Below, piece after piece: positions 34,596 through 42,523 of a DNA stretch of 45,468 nucleotides. Location: positions 1 through 45,468 of the forward strand of contig JAGWXV010000003.1 in assembly GCA_018969705.1 (NCBI GenBank). Reading direction: 5' to 3'. The DNA is from Betaproteobacteria bacterium (GTDB lineage: Bacteria > Pseudomonadota > Gammaproteobacteria > Burkholderiales > Burkholderiaceae_A). The position numbers and the translations under genes are program-made. The first letter of the stretch is position 1. Every line of letters starts with the position of its first letter. The notes below the pieces were generated by a model. The model was not told the DNA's origin. It saw only the letters and a list, made by a program, of their open reading frames with translations, and searched no databases.

Positions 34596-35960
34596 GTGAC
34601 GCATCTTTTTCATCGCGACAGCCTAAGTGATTATCCAGTCGCATTAACGGGCGACGGCGCCTGGCTGGTTGATCAGCAGGGCCGCCGTTATTTGGATGCC
34701 TGCGGTGGAGCAGCGGTCAGTGGCTTAGGCCATGCTGCTAGCGCGATTTCGCAGGCGATACGCGAGCAACTGGATCGTTTGGCTTACGCGCACACAAGTT
34801 TTTTTTCCAGTTTTCCGGCGGAGACCCTCGCCGAACGGCTTGTCGCTCAAGCGCCGTATTTCGGTGGCCTGCCAGGGGCGCGTCTCGACCGTGTGTTTAT
34901 CGTATCCAGCGGCTCGGAGGCGATTGAGGCGGCGATTAAGCTTGCGCGGCAAGTTGCACTTGAGCGTGGCCATCACCAGCGGACCCAGATCATTGCGCGC
35001 CGGCAGAGTTATCACGGCAATACGCTGGGCGCTTTGGCGGTCAGTGGTAATGCAGCAAGGCGAAAACTATTTGGTGAGTTTTTATTCCCGGTTCAGCATG
35101 TCAGCCCGTGTTATGCCTACCGAGGCCTGCAGCCCGGTGAGACTGCGTCAGCGTATTCCGAGCGACTCGTAAAGGAGTTGGAGGAAACAATTCTAGAGGT
35201 GGGCCCCGATCGCGTTCTGGCGTTTTTCGCTGAACCCGTGGTCGGCGCTACCTTGGGCGCAGTAGCGGCGACCGAGGGCTATTTCCAGGGAGTTCGGCAG
35301 CTCTGCGATCGGTATGGAATTATTTTGATTCTCGATGAGGTCATGTGTGGCATGGGCCGCACGGGAACATTGTTTGCTTATGAACAAGAGCATATTCAGC
35401 CGGATATGTTGACAATCGCCAAGGGCCTTGGGGCCGGCTATCAGCCGATCGCAGCATTAATGGTGTCCAAAGAAATCCACGACACGATCGCCAAGGGCAG
35501 CGGCGCCTTTCAGCATGGCCAGACCTACGTCGGCCATCCCGTTGCCTGTGCCGCGGCGGTTGCGGTTTTGGATGTGATGCAACGTGAGCAGCTCGTTGTG
35601 CCGGTTGCAGCAAAGGGCACTTTATTAATGGACTTATTGAAAAAAGCGTTTTCGAACAGCAGAGCGGTCGGTGACGTGCGTGGCCGCGGGCTGTTCGTGG
35701 GAATCGAGCTTGTTGCAGACCAAGAAAGCAAGACGCCCTTTAATCCCCAGCTTCGGATTCATGCGCAGATTAAGAAAAAAGCCATGGAGCTCGGATTGCT
35801 CTGCTATCCGATGGGGGGCACGATTGATGGGTCTTTTGGAGACCATGTCTTGCTGGCGCCACCGCTCACAATTTCAGATGCTGAGCTTGAATTAATTGCC
35901 GAGCGACTCGCCGCAGCAATTTGCCAGGTGACTGAGTCGGCGGGTGTGCGAACCTTATAG
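34596..35960 (+). CDS. Class III PLP-dependent aminotransferase
   Basis: An omega-type aminotransferase of the aspartate-aminotransferase-family/BioA-like group, 454 residues; the amino donor and acceptor are not determinable. It has RRYLDACGGAAVSGLGHA at the N-terminus, VSSGSEAIEAAIKLARQ for phosphate binding, RQSYHGNTLGALAVSG, DEVMCGMGRTG with the PLP-binding Asp, and the Schiff-base K276 in TIAKGLGAGYQP. The open frame extends back to 34359 over the lipoprotein gene, but homologues begin near THLFHR, so the GTG at 34596 is chosen. The 3' end overlaps the convergent aldehyde dehydrogenase by 6 bp. Confidence 0.85.
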   Translation: MTHLFHRDSLSDYPVALTGDGAWLVDQQGRRYLDACGGAAVSGLGHAASAISQAIREQLDRLAYAHTSFFSSFPAETLAERLVAQAPYFGGLPGARLDRVFIVSSGSEAIEAAIKLARQVALERGHHQRTQIIARRQSYHGNTLGALAVSGNAARRKLFGEFLFPVQHVSPCYAYRGLQPGETASAYSERLVKELEETILEVGPDRVLAFFAEPVVGATLGAVAATEGYFQGVRQLCDRYGIILILDEVMCGMGRTGTLFAYEQEHIQPDMLTIAKGLGAGYQPIAALMVSKEIHDTIAKGSGAFQHGQTYVGHPVACAAAVAVLDVMQREQLVVPVAAKGTLLMDLLKKAFSNSRAVGDVRGRGLFVGIELVADQESKTPFNPQLRIHAQIKKKAMELGLLCYPMGGTIDGSFGDHVLLAPPLTISDAELELIAERLAAAICQVTESAGVRTL

Positions 35961-37532
35961 CACTACGGTGCGGGATTGTTCTCGCATGTACTGTGGCAGA
36001 TAGTAAAACGATCCAATCGCCTTGCCGGTTGTGCCGCTACCTTTCCAGCCGCCAAAAGGCTGATAGCCCGGCCACGCGCCGGTGGTTGCACCCTGAGGCC
36101 GATTGACATAGGTGGTGCCCGCCTCAATCTGGGCGTGAAATAGCGCGGTCTCTTCGGCGTTCCCGTAAAAGCCTGCGGTCAGGCCATATTCAGTTTGATT
36201 TGCCATCGTAATCGCTTGCGCGACGCTGTCGACTTCACCTAACAAAACCAGCGGAATAAATTTCTCTTCTTTCCATAATCGGTAGTCAAAATCAGCGCGG
36301 CCTACTGTTGGAGCAACAAAGTAGCCCTTATCACGGCCTTGATCGGTGAGCAGTTTTCCGCCGATCAGCAGGCTGCCATGCCGCGCCAGTTGTTCTACGC
36401 AGTTTTGATAGCGTTCGTAAGCGGCTTGATTGATCACAGGCCCCATCCAGTTTTCTTTCACTGTGGGGTCGCCGACTGACACTTCTTTGGCGAGGGCGGC
36501 TAACCGCTCCTCGAGTGCTTTGGCCACTTGTTTTGCGACATAAACCCGCGAGGTTGCTGAGCATTTCTGGCCTTGGAGCCCGAAACCGGATCTCAAGATG
36601 CCCAGCGCAGCCCGGTCAAGATCGGCGTGCTCGGAGACGATCACCGCATTTTTTCCGCCCATCTCTGCGATACAGGGCCGGGGGGTAGGGCCGCTAGCAA
36701 TGTGCCGGTATATATCCATGCCGACTTCATAGGATCCTGTGAAGGTAATGCCACCAACTCCAGGATGTTTGACGAGCGCATCTCCGGCCACTGTTCCTGA
36801 GCCCGAGATGAGGTTGATGACTCCAGGCGCAAGGCCCGCATCACGGAACGCTTCAAGTAAGAGCCAGCCTGATAATGCGGTATCACTTGCCACCTTAAAT
36901 ACGACCGTATTTCCCGCAACCAGTGCCGCGCCAATCGGACCACCGGCAAGTGCAAATGGAAAATTAAACGGTGCAATCACCGCCCAGACCCCATAAGGCC
37001 GAAGTACTGTGCGGTTGGTGCTGGTAAATCCAACCAAGGGATCATTGGGCAGCTGGCGGTCAAATCCTTGATTTGACTCCATCTGATCGCAATACCAAAC
37101 GATGAGATCCGCTGTTTCTTGGACTTCGCCAAGTGACTCCATTCGGTTTTTGCCAACTTCAATTGCCACCGCAGCCGAAATCTCATAGACCCGCTCTTCG
37201 ATGAGGGCGGCAGCCTTGCGCAGCATCTTCAGCCGCTCACTCCAGTGAAGGGAGGCCCATTGCCCAGCAGCACGCTGAGCGCTTGCCACCGCCTGGTCAA
37301 CCTGAGCAGCCGTTGCACTAGGAAAACGCCCAATGATCCAGTCCTGATTGATCGGCGACCGTGACTCAAAGGTCTCCTGGCTCGATACGGACTGACCATT
37401 TATCCACATTGGGTAATCACGCCCTAGCCACTCGGATTTGACCCTTGTTACTGCGGCCTCAAATCGAGCGTGTAACTCTGCAGGGGGATCAAACATCGTG
37501 GAGTAGGTAAGCTTAAAGTTCTGGCTAGCCAT
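35955..37532 (-). CDS. Aldehyde dehydrogenase, P5C-dehydrogenase type
   Basis: An NAD(P)-dependent aldehyde dehydrogenase closest in character to L-glutamate-gamma-semialdehyde (P5C) dehydrogenases, 525 residues. Catalytic C324 lies in GQKCSATSRVYV and the general base E290 in CIAEMGGKNAVIV. Cofactor binding is at VIAPFNFPFALAGG and ITFTGSYEVG. The N-terminal FDPPAELHARFEAAV resembles stand-alone P5CDHs. The start ATG overlaps the dedA stop by 8 bp, and a palindrome CGGAG-GGC-CTCCG at 37533-37545 covers its Shine-Dalgarno sequence, hinting at coupled translation. Glutamate semialdehyde is the likely but unproven substrate. Confidence 0.82.
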   Translation of the reverse strand: MASQNFKLTYSTMFDPPAELHARFEAAVTRVKSEWLGRDYPMWINGQSVSSQETFESRSPINQDWIIGRFPSATAAQVDQAVASAQRAAGQWASLHWSERLKMLRKAAALIEERVYEISAAVAIEVGKNRMESLGEVQETADLIVWYCDQMESNQGFDRQLPNDPLVGFTSTNRTVLRPYGVWAVIAPFNFPFALAGGPIGAALVAGNTVVFKVASDTALSGWLLLEAFRDAGLAPGVINLISGSGTVAGDALVKHPGVGGITFTGSYEVGMDIYRHIASGPTPRPCIAEMGGKNAVIVSEHADLDRAALGILRSGFGLQGQKCSATSRVYVAKQVAKALEERLAALAKEVSVGDPTVKENWMGPVINQAAYERYQNCVEQLARHGSLLIGGKLLTDQGRDKGYFVAPTVGRADFDYRLWKEEKFIPLVLLGEVDSVAQAITMANQTEYGLTAGFYGNAEETALFHAQIEAGTTYVNRPQGATTGAWPGYQPFGGWKGSGTTGKAIGSFYYLPQYMREQSRTVVL

Positions 37533-38184
37533 CGGAGGGCCTCCGTTTGATTTTTTCTATGAGCGCCTTGCCGGCAACCCAGACAGCCGGCAGGCCGGGA
37601 ATGATGATCATCGCTAAGGTCACCAGGCTGAAATTTGCTTTTACCCAAGGCATCTCGCCTACGAGATACCCCAGGGTGGTGAGACTAAATATCCAGAGCA
37701 CTCCGCCAAAGATGTTATAGGTGACAAACTTTGTGGGATTCATTTCTGCGATGCCGGCAACAAAGGGCGCGAATGTACGTAGAAAAGGCAGGAATCGGGC
37801 AATCACAATGGTCATGGGACCATAACGCTCATAGAAAGCATGGGTCCGATCAAAGGCCTGGCGGTTAAACCAACGGGACTGCTCCCAAGAAAATACCCGG
37901 GGTCCGACACGACGGCCGATCGCATAATTCAGTGCATCGCCAGTAATTGCGGCCGTGGTAAGGAGCGCCCAGAGGACTTCCAGCTGCATGTCACCGACTG
38001 CCGCTACTGCACCAGCGACAAATAAAAGTGAATCCCCTGGCAGAAACGGCATGATGACCAAGCCGGTTTCAACAAAAATAATGAGAAACAAGAGCGCGTA
38101 GATCCAGACACCCCACTCGGCGGCAAATGCCGGCAGGTAGCGATCGAGATGAAGAAATGCGTCAATGAAACTAAAGTCGTTCAC
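37525..38184 (-). CDS. DedA-family membrane protein
   Basis: An inner-membrane protein of the DedA/Tvp38 group, 219 residues; some members move undecaprenyl phosphate or phosphatidylethanolamine between leaflets. Landmarks are FVETGLVIMPFLPGDSLLF at residues 37-55, then GDALNYAIGRRVGP and IARFLPFLRTFAPFVAGIAEM with the two functional arginines. Four or five membrane helices are visible. The start codon is GTG. It lies 18 bp from the 2-hydroxyacid dehydrogenase upstream and overlaps the aldehyde dehydrogenase downstream, so three functionally unlike genes share a transcript. Confidence 0.88.
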   Translation of the reverse strand: MNDFSFIDAFLHLDRYLPAFAAEWGVWIYALLFLIIFVETGLVIMPFLPGDSLLFVAGAVAAVGDMQLEVLWALLTTAAITGDALNYAIGRRVGPRVFSWEQSRWFNRQAFDRTHAFYERYGPMTIVIARFLPFLRTFAPFVAGIAEMNPTKFVTYNIFGGVLWIFSLTTLGYLVGEMPWVKANFSLVTLAMIIIPGLPAVWVAGKALIEKIKRRPSDG

Positions 38185-38202
38185 GGGGTTATGGGATCAG
38201 GT

Positions 38203-39141
38203 CTAGATAACTGGTGTCAATAACTTGCCAGTAGAGAAAAAAGACTGCAGGTTTTCGAGAACCAAGGCCTCCATTGCCGCACGGGTCTCGTGAGTTCCGC
38301 TTCCGATGTGAGGCGCTAAGACCACATTATTGAGCGCTTTAAGCCGCTCGGGCACTTGGGGTTCCTGGGTGTAGACATCAAGCCCAGCGCCAGCGATTGT
38401 TTTTTTAATCAATGCATCAACCAGCGCTTGTTCATCAATGACTGAGCCGCGAGATACGTTAAAGAGAAACCCTGCTGGCCCGAGCGCGGCGAGGACTGTT
38501 TGGTTGACTAGGTGTTGGCTATGCGGCCCCCCGGAGACCGCTACCATCAAAAAATCACACCAGCGGGCTAGTGACTCGGCAGACGATTCGCAGACATAGC
38601 CGCAATTGGGATCGGGCTTTCGATTGTGATAACGAATTTGCATCTGAAAGCCCTCGGCCCGCTGGGCAATTGCACGGCCAATCTTTCCCAGCCCCAGAAT
38701 GCCTAGCCGTTTTCCGCTGAAGCGGGTTGCAAGCGGAAAAGAACCCTTTGGCCATTGCCCAGCGCGCACGTAACGATCCGCGGCACTGATGGCTCGAACC
38801 GTATCGATCATGAGGCCCACACCAAGATCGGCCACGCAGTCGGTTAGTACGTCTGGGGTGCAGGAGACTGCGATGCCGCGTTCGCGGGCAGCCTGTAGGT
38901 CGACTTTTTCAACCCCAATGCCGCGGCAGGCAATGACTTTGAGGTTGGGCAGCTGCGTGATCAAGTCTCGCGATGCGCCGATTGGCGCAATCGTGATGAG
39001 GCCGCTAAATCGCTGGCCTTCAGCGCGCAAAAAGTTATCGGGATCTGCCTGTTCTGCTAACAACGTAACCGGCAGCGCCGCGCGAATGCGCGCCTCTCCG
39101 CTTGCCGATAGCCGACCGATTTGTAAGATCTCTGGACTCAT
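38203..39141 (-). CDS. D-2-hydroxyacid dehydrogenase (GhrB/hydroxypyruvate-reductase type)
   Basis: Reduces 2-oxo acids such as glyoxylate or hydroxypyruvate with NAD(P)H, cytoplasmic. The 312 residues have the Rossmann motif LGILGLGKIGRAIA, then RYHNRKPDPN after strand 2, where the Arg/Lys suggests NADP. The catalytic residues are Arg in NVSRGSVIDE, Glu in DVYTQEPQVPE and His in VLAPHIGSGTHET. The ATG at 39141 is preceded 10 bases upstream by a 17-bp palindrome that may be an operator. It heads the dedA/aldehyde-dehydrogenase run. Confidence 0.87.
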   Translation of the reverse strand: MSPEILQIGRLSASGEARIRAALPVTLLAEQADPDNFLRAEGQRFSGLITIAPIGASRDLITQLPNLKVIACRGIGVEKVDLQAARERGIAVSCTPDVLTDCVADLGVGLMIDTVRAISAADRYVRAGQWPKGSFPLATRFSGKRLGILGLGKIGRAIAQRAEGFQMQIRYHNRKPDPNCGYVCESSAESLARWCDFLMVAVSGGPHSQHLVNQTVLAALGPAGFLFNVSRGSVIDEQALVDALIKKTIAGAGLDVYTQEPQVPERLKALNNVVLAPHIGSGTHETRAAMEALVLENLQSFFSTGKLLTPVI

Positions 39142-39150
39142 GACTTTGGG

Positions 39151-39167
39151 ATTGTTTAGGAAACAAT
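39151..39167. promoter_or_regulatory. Palindrome just upstream of the 2-hydroxyacid dehydrogenase gene
   Basis: ATTGTTT-AGG-AAACAAT has perfect 7-bp arms around a 3-base centre and ends 10 bases before the start codon of the minus-strand gene. In this GC-rich sequence an AT-rich perfect repeat stands out. It resembles TTGT-N-ACAA operators of GntR-type repressors. It could also block the ribosome-binding site as an mRNA hairpin. Confidence 0.45.
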
Positions 39168-39225
39168 AGTCCTTAAGCCCTGATAGTAAAGGAAAGTGTT
39201 GCGAATCCCCGGAAGGGGCGCGTCT

Positions 39226-40995
39226 TTACCGCAGCAATACAGCGTCTCGCGCGGGATTCAAGCGGAAGGTGGTGAGCCCTTTTAGGCCATATCGCCACGC
39301 CATGAGGTAAAGCTCCCGAAATCGGAAAAACGGAAACCCATCCGGCAGATTGATCGTCTTTGAAATTCCCGCATCGATAAAGGGCTGAACACTGCGCATC
39401 ATCGCAAGATGGCTGCGCGGCTCGATTTCATGTGCACATACAAAGGCAGCTGGCAGCGCTGCCGATTGCCCAAACCAGGCCCGATAAAGCCGCCAGGCAT
39501 AGTTTTCAGCCGGAATTTCACGGTGCTGGCCTGAGGGCTCGTGGATTCGCCTTTGATAGCTCCAGGCAAATGCAGGCTCTATGCCATTGGAGGTGTTATC
39601 TGCAAAAGCAATGCTGACACTTCCAGCTGGCGCAATCGACAGTAAGTGGCTATTGCGGCAGCCCGCCATCGAGATTTGTTTTTTGATCGCAGCGGGCAGT
39701 CGACTTGCAAAGGTGCCATCCGAGAGAAAGGTTTTTGCGTTAAAGAGCGGAAACGGACCTTTTTCTTGGGCCAGTTCAGCTGATGCGATATACGCGGCAT
39801 CGCGCAGCGTGCGGGCGATTTTCGTCGCCATATGGCGGCCTTCTGGCCGGTCGTACCGCAGGCCCAGCATGATCAGGGCATCACCCAAGCCGGTGAAGCC
39901 GATGCCGATACGGCGTTTTGAGACCGCTTCAGTCTGCTGCTGGGTAAGCGGCCAGTAAGTGATGTCGAGAACGTTATCAAGCATTCGGACTTGAAGCCTT
40001 GTTGCCGCGATAAATTTTTTGAAATCGAAGGCGGCCACTCCACCGCGGTTAAAGGGGTGAACTACAAATCGCGGAAGAATCAGCGGACCAAGATCGCAGC
40101 TGCCATAGGCCGGCAGCGGCTGCTCGCCGCAGGGGTTGGTCGCAGAGATCACTTCACGATCGTGAAGATTGTTATCGCGGTTGATTTGATCAATAAATAA
40201 GACCCCAGGTTCGGAGACTTCATAAGCCGCAGCTAAAAGCGACTGCCAGATCACGCGCGCAGGCAGTGATTGATAAACCCATTTGCTGTCGGCTTCGCGC
40301 TGCAAGGCTCCGCGGGCAATCCATTCAGGACCGGGGCGGGCCGAATGCACCAGTGGCCACGACGCATTGTGTTGCAGAGAATCCATAAATGCATCGTTAA
40401 CAGCGACGGAGATATTGAAATTGCTCCAGCGCCCGGGGGCGCGCTTTGCAGCGATAAACTCTAAGATATCGGGGTGGTCAATGCGCAGCACGCCCATCTG
40501 CGCGCCGCGACGTGCCCCGGCGCTTTGTAATGCGGATGCAGAAGCATCAAAGAGATCAATAAATCGGCAGGGTCCGCTTGCAACTGCGCCCCTGCTGCTT
40601 AACTCAGCACCATTTGGCCGAATCGCAGAGAAGTCATAGCCGACACCGCCCCCACAACGCATGGTCTCTGCCGATTCACGAAGCGCTTCGTAAATTCCCG
40701 GTAGCCCGTTTTCGTCGTGACCAGACATGCTATCGCCCACCGGCTGCACAAAGCAGTTCATCAGTGTGGCTTCACCAAGACTGCCGGCATTGGCCATGAT
40801 ACGGCCAGCGCCGATCGCGCCAAGTCTTAAATGTTCGAGAAAAATCTTTTCATACCGCTTTTGTTGTTCGGGCGGCTCAGCGCTTGCGACCGCATGTGCT
40901 ACGCGATTAAGTACTTGATCGATACTGCTTTCACCCGGCTGTAGGTATTTGCTTGCCAGCACAGTTTGAGAGAGTTGCTGCGCCGGCAGGTCCAT
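39226..40995 (-). CDS. nrdJ: Adenosylcobalamin-dependent (class II) ribonucleotide reductase
   Basis: Reduces ribonucleotides to deoxyribonucleotides, using coenzyme B12 to make the thiyl radical. The core motifs are MNCFVQP (first redox Cys), CGGGVGYDFSAIRPNGA, the NxCxE radical motif in NPCGEQPLPAYGSCDLG, and the phosphate-binding SIAPAGSVSIAFADNTSNGIEP. There is no N-terminal ATP-cone, the protein is compact at 589 residues and no small-subunit gene is near, all pointing to class II. The ATG at 40995 is taken; a GTG at 41034 would add 13 residues. The C-terminus ends soon after the LTTFRLNP motif, with no Cys-rich tail. Confidence 0.83.
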   Translation of the reverse strand: MDLPAQQLSQTVLASKYLQPGESSIDQVLNRVAHAVASAEPPEQQKRYEKIFLEHLRLGAIGAGRIMANAGSLGEATLMNCFVQPVGDSMSGHDENGLPGIYEALRESAETMRCGGGVGYDFSAIRPNGAELSSRGAVASGPCRFIDLFDASASALQSAGARRGAQMGVLRIDHPDILEFIAAKRAPGRWSNFNISVAVNDAFMDSLQHNASWPLVHSARPGPEWIARGALQREADSKWVYQSLPARVIWQSLLAAAYEVSEPGVLFIDQINRDNNLHDREVISATNPCGEQPLPAYGSCDLGPLILPRFVVHPFNRGGVAAFDFKKFIAATRLQVRMLDNVLDITYWPLTQQQTEAVSKRRIGIGFTGLGDALIMLGLRYDRPEGRHMATKIARTLRDAAYIASAELAQEKGPFPLFNAKTFLSDGTFASRLPAAIKKQISMAGCRNSHLLSIAPAGSVSIAFADNTSNGIEPAFAWSYQRRIHEPSGQHREIPAENYAWRLYRAWFGQSAALPAAFVCAHEIEPRSHLAMMRSVQPFIDAGISKTINLPDGFPFFRFRELYLMAWRYGLKGLTTFRLNPARDAVLLR

Positions 40996-41102
40996 AGGTG
41001 CCAGCGTGAAATATCGGCAGCCAACTAAATGCACAGCCTGCGGGGAACCTTGAAAGCCTGCTTAGGCGACGATACTGCTCGATCGATTTACGGAGCATCG
41101 CT

Positions 41103-41444
41103 ATGCAACGATTTTCTAGGCCCAATGTTCGACTCATGCTGGCTGCAGGCCTGCTCAGCCTTTCGGTACCTGTCATCAGTTCAGCTGCGGAGCCCGAGGA
41201 GCCTATTTACGGCCACCAACTTATGACTCAGCAAGAGCGGCGCGAGCACCGTGAGCAGATGCGATCGGCAAAAAGCTGGGAAGAGCGTGAACAACTCAGG
41301 CGTGAGCATCACGAGCGGATGCGGGAGCGGGCAAGGGCTAAAGGGATCGCGCTCCCAGATCCGCCGCCGCGCGACCCGAGTGTGGCGCCTGGGGCCAATC
41401 GGCCAGGCGGTGCCGGCCCGGGCCCGCGGCCGGCACCGCGTTAG
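41103..41444 (+). CDS. Small secreted, highly charged protein (CpxP/Spy-like character)
   Basis: A 113-residue protein of unknown function. A signal peptide covers residues 1-28 (LMLAAGLLSLSVPVISSAA). The middle (about 38-80) is a charged helix rich in Glu, Arg and His with QQERREHREQMRSAK and EEREQLRREHHERM. The tail is Pro/Gly-rich (RDPSVAPGANRPGGAGP). LTxxER-like repeats recall CpxP/Spy periplasmic chaperones, but the exact LTxxQ motifs are not present. It diverges from nrdJ; TTGAAA (41050) with GATACT (41071) is a possible promoter with a short spacer. It meets the K+ channel gene end-to-end. Confidence 0.7.
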   Translation: MQRFSRPNVRLMLAAGLLSLSVPVISSAAEPEEPIYGHQLMTQQERREHREQMRSAKSWEEREQLRREHHERMRERARAKGIALPDPPPRDPSVAPGANRPGGAGPGPRPAPR

Positions 41445-41447
41445 AAC

Positions 41448-42365
41448 TCATTGTGATTTTGATTGGCGCTCAGACCGGAGCCGCTGAATCACGGCCTGGG
41501 CGTGGTCTTCTGTCAAGCCAAATTCTTCCCTTAACCGCTCAATTACCCGGCGCTCTTTTGCTGAGATCTGTTGATCTTCGGCAAGCGCGGTCTCCACTTC
41601 CGCTTCGAAGATAATTTCCTGGCGTCGCATGCGGGTTGTAAATGCGCTTGCGACAATCCCGGTTAAAAGCGCAACGGTGAGTACGCCGGAGAGCGCAGTA
41701 AAGCCCCCGATCAGCTTTCCGATGCCTGAAATCGGAACCGCATCGCCATAGCCTAAGGTGGTGAGCGTAACAATTGACCACCACAAAGACTCCGGGATGC
41801 TGCCGAATTTATCGGGCTGAATATTATGTTCTGCGTAGTACATCAGGCATGAGGTCACAAGTAAGGCAATCGCTAAAAGATAAAGCGATGAGATAAATGA
41901 GTGCCGCTCGGCATAGATGGCGCTAATGAGATCTTCGAGTGCAGTGTTGTAGTGAGAGAGCTTAAGAATTCGAAGAATTCGTACAATTCTTAAGAATCGC
42001 AGATCAACGCCTGGCAGAAGGCTGTGTAAGAAAAACGGCAGAATCGCAAGCAAATCGATAATGCCGTGAAAACTCAGCACATAGCCCATCCTGCGGCCTG
42101 CGGCGGTTTTATGTCTTGGGTTACTGTGATTTTCGGGCGCTGTCCAAAAGCGCAAGAGGTATTCGATAGAAAAAAACCCAACCGAAAACACTTCGAAGAG
42201 GTGAAATTCCCGGGCATAACGCTGGTGCAACTCGGGGATCGATTCCAGAATCACTGCGGCTACATTAGCCAGCACCGTCACAGTAAGCGTCCAGGAGAAC
42301 ACTAAGGTCCAAGCATCCCCTTGCTTATAGCTCATGACAGCATAGATCCTGCGGCGGACGGTCAT
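41448..42365 (-). CDS. Voltage-gated-type potassium channel
   Basis: A six-transmembrane Kv-like ion channel subunit, 305 residues. Segment S4 carries regularly spaced arginines (LRFLRIVRILRILKL). The pore loop has WWSIVTLTTLGYGDAVPISG with the K+ selectivity filter TLGYGD. S1-S3 are recognisable (LVFSWTLTVTVLANVAAVIL, FFSIEYLLRFW, IDLLAILPFFLHSLL). The cytoplasmic C-terminus (about 240-305) is a charged helix and probable tetramer-forming coiled coil. The window also encodes the K+ importer Kup, but far away. It diverges from the Liv-type binding-protein gene. Confidence 0.9.
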   Translation of the reverse strand: MTVRRRIYAVMSYKQGDAWTLVFSWTLTVTVLANVAAVILESIPELHQRYAREFHLFEVFSVGFFSIEYLLRFWTAPENHSNPRHKTAAGRRMGYVLSFHGIIDLLAILPFFLHSLLPGVDLRFLRIVRILRILKLSHYNTALEDLISAIYAERHSFISSLYLLAIALLVTSCLMYYAEHNIQPDKFGSIPESLWWSIVTLTTLGYGDAVPISGIGKLIGGFTALSGVLTVALLTGIVASAFTTRMRRQEIIFEAEVETALAEDQQISAKERRVIERLREEFGLTEDHAQAVIQRLRSERQSKSQ

Positions 42366-42523
42366 TGTTTCCCATTAATTTCCCCGATTATCGCAAAGGG
42401 ATTGACCCGAGAATTGCCAAAACCAAGGGAAACCCCCAAGCGGCCGCAAGTGCCGCGATTGCCCACAAGAACCATAATTTTCGGGTTTTGAAGGCAGGTC
42501 AAATTTCCAAGGGGGGAGTCATT

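Noticed and set aside
39200-39222. CCCC-GGAA-GGGG hairpin after nrdJ as an intrinsic terminator.
   Set aside because: The stem is only 4 bp and no T-run follows directly on the nrdJ strand.
39226-40995. C-terminal truncation of the ribonucleotide reductase.
   Set aside because: The reading frame ends just after the conserved TTFR motif, near the length of compact class II enzymes, and no frameshifted continuation is seen after the stop.
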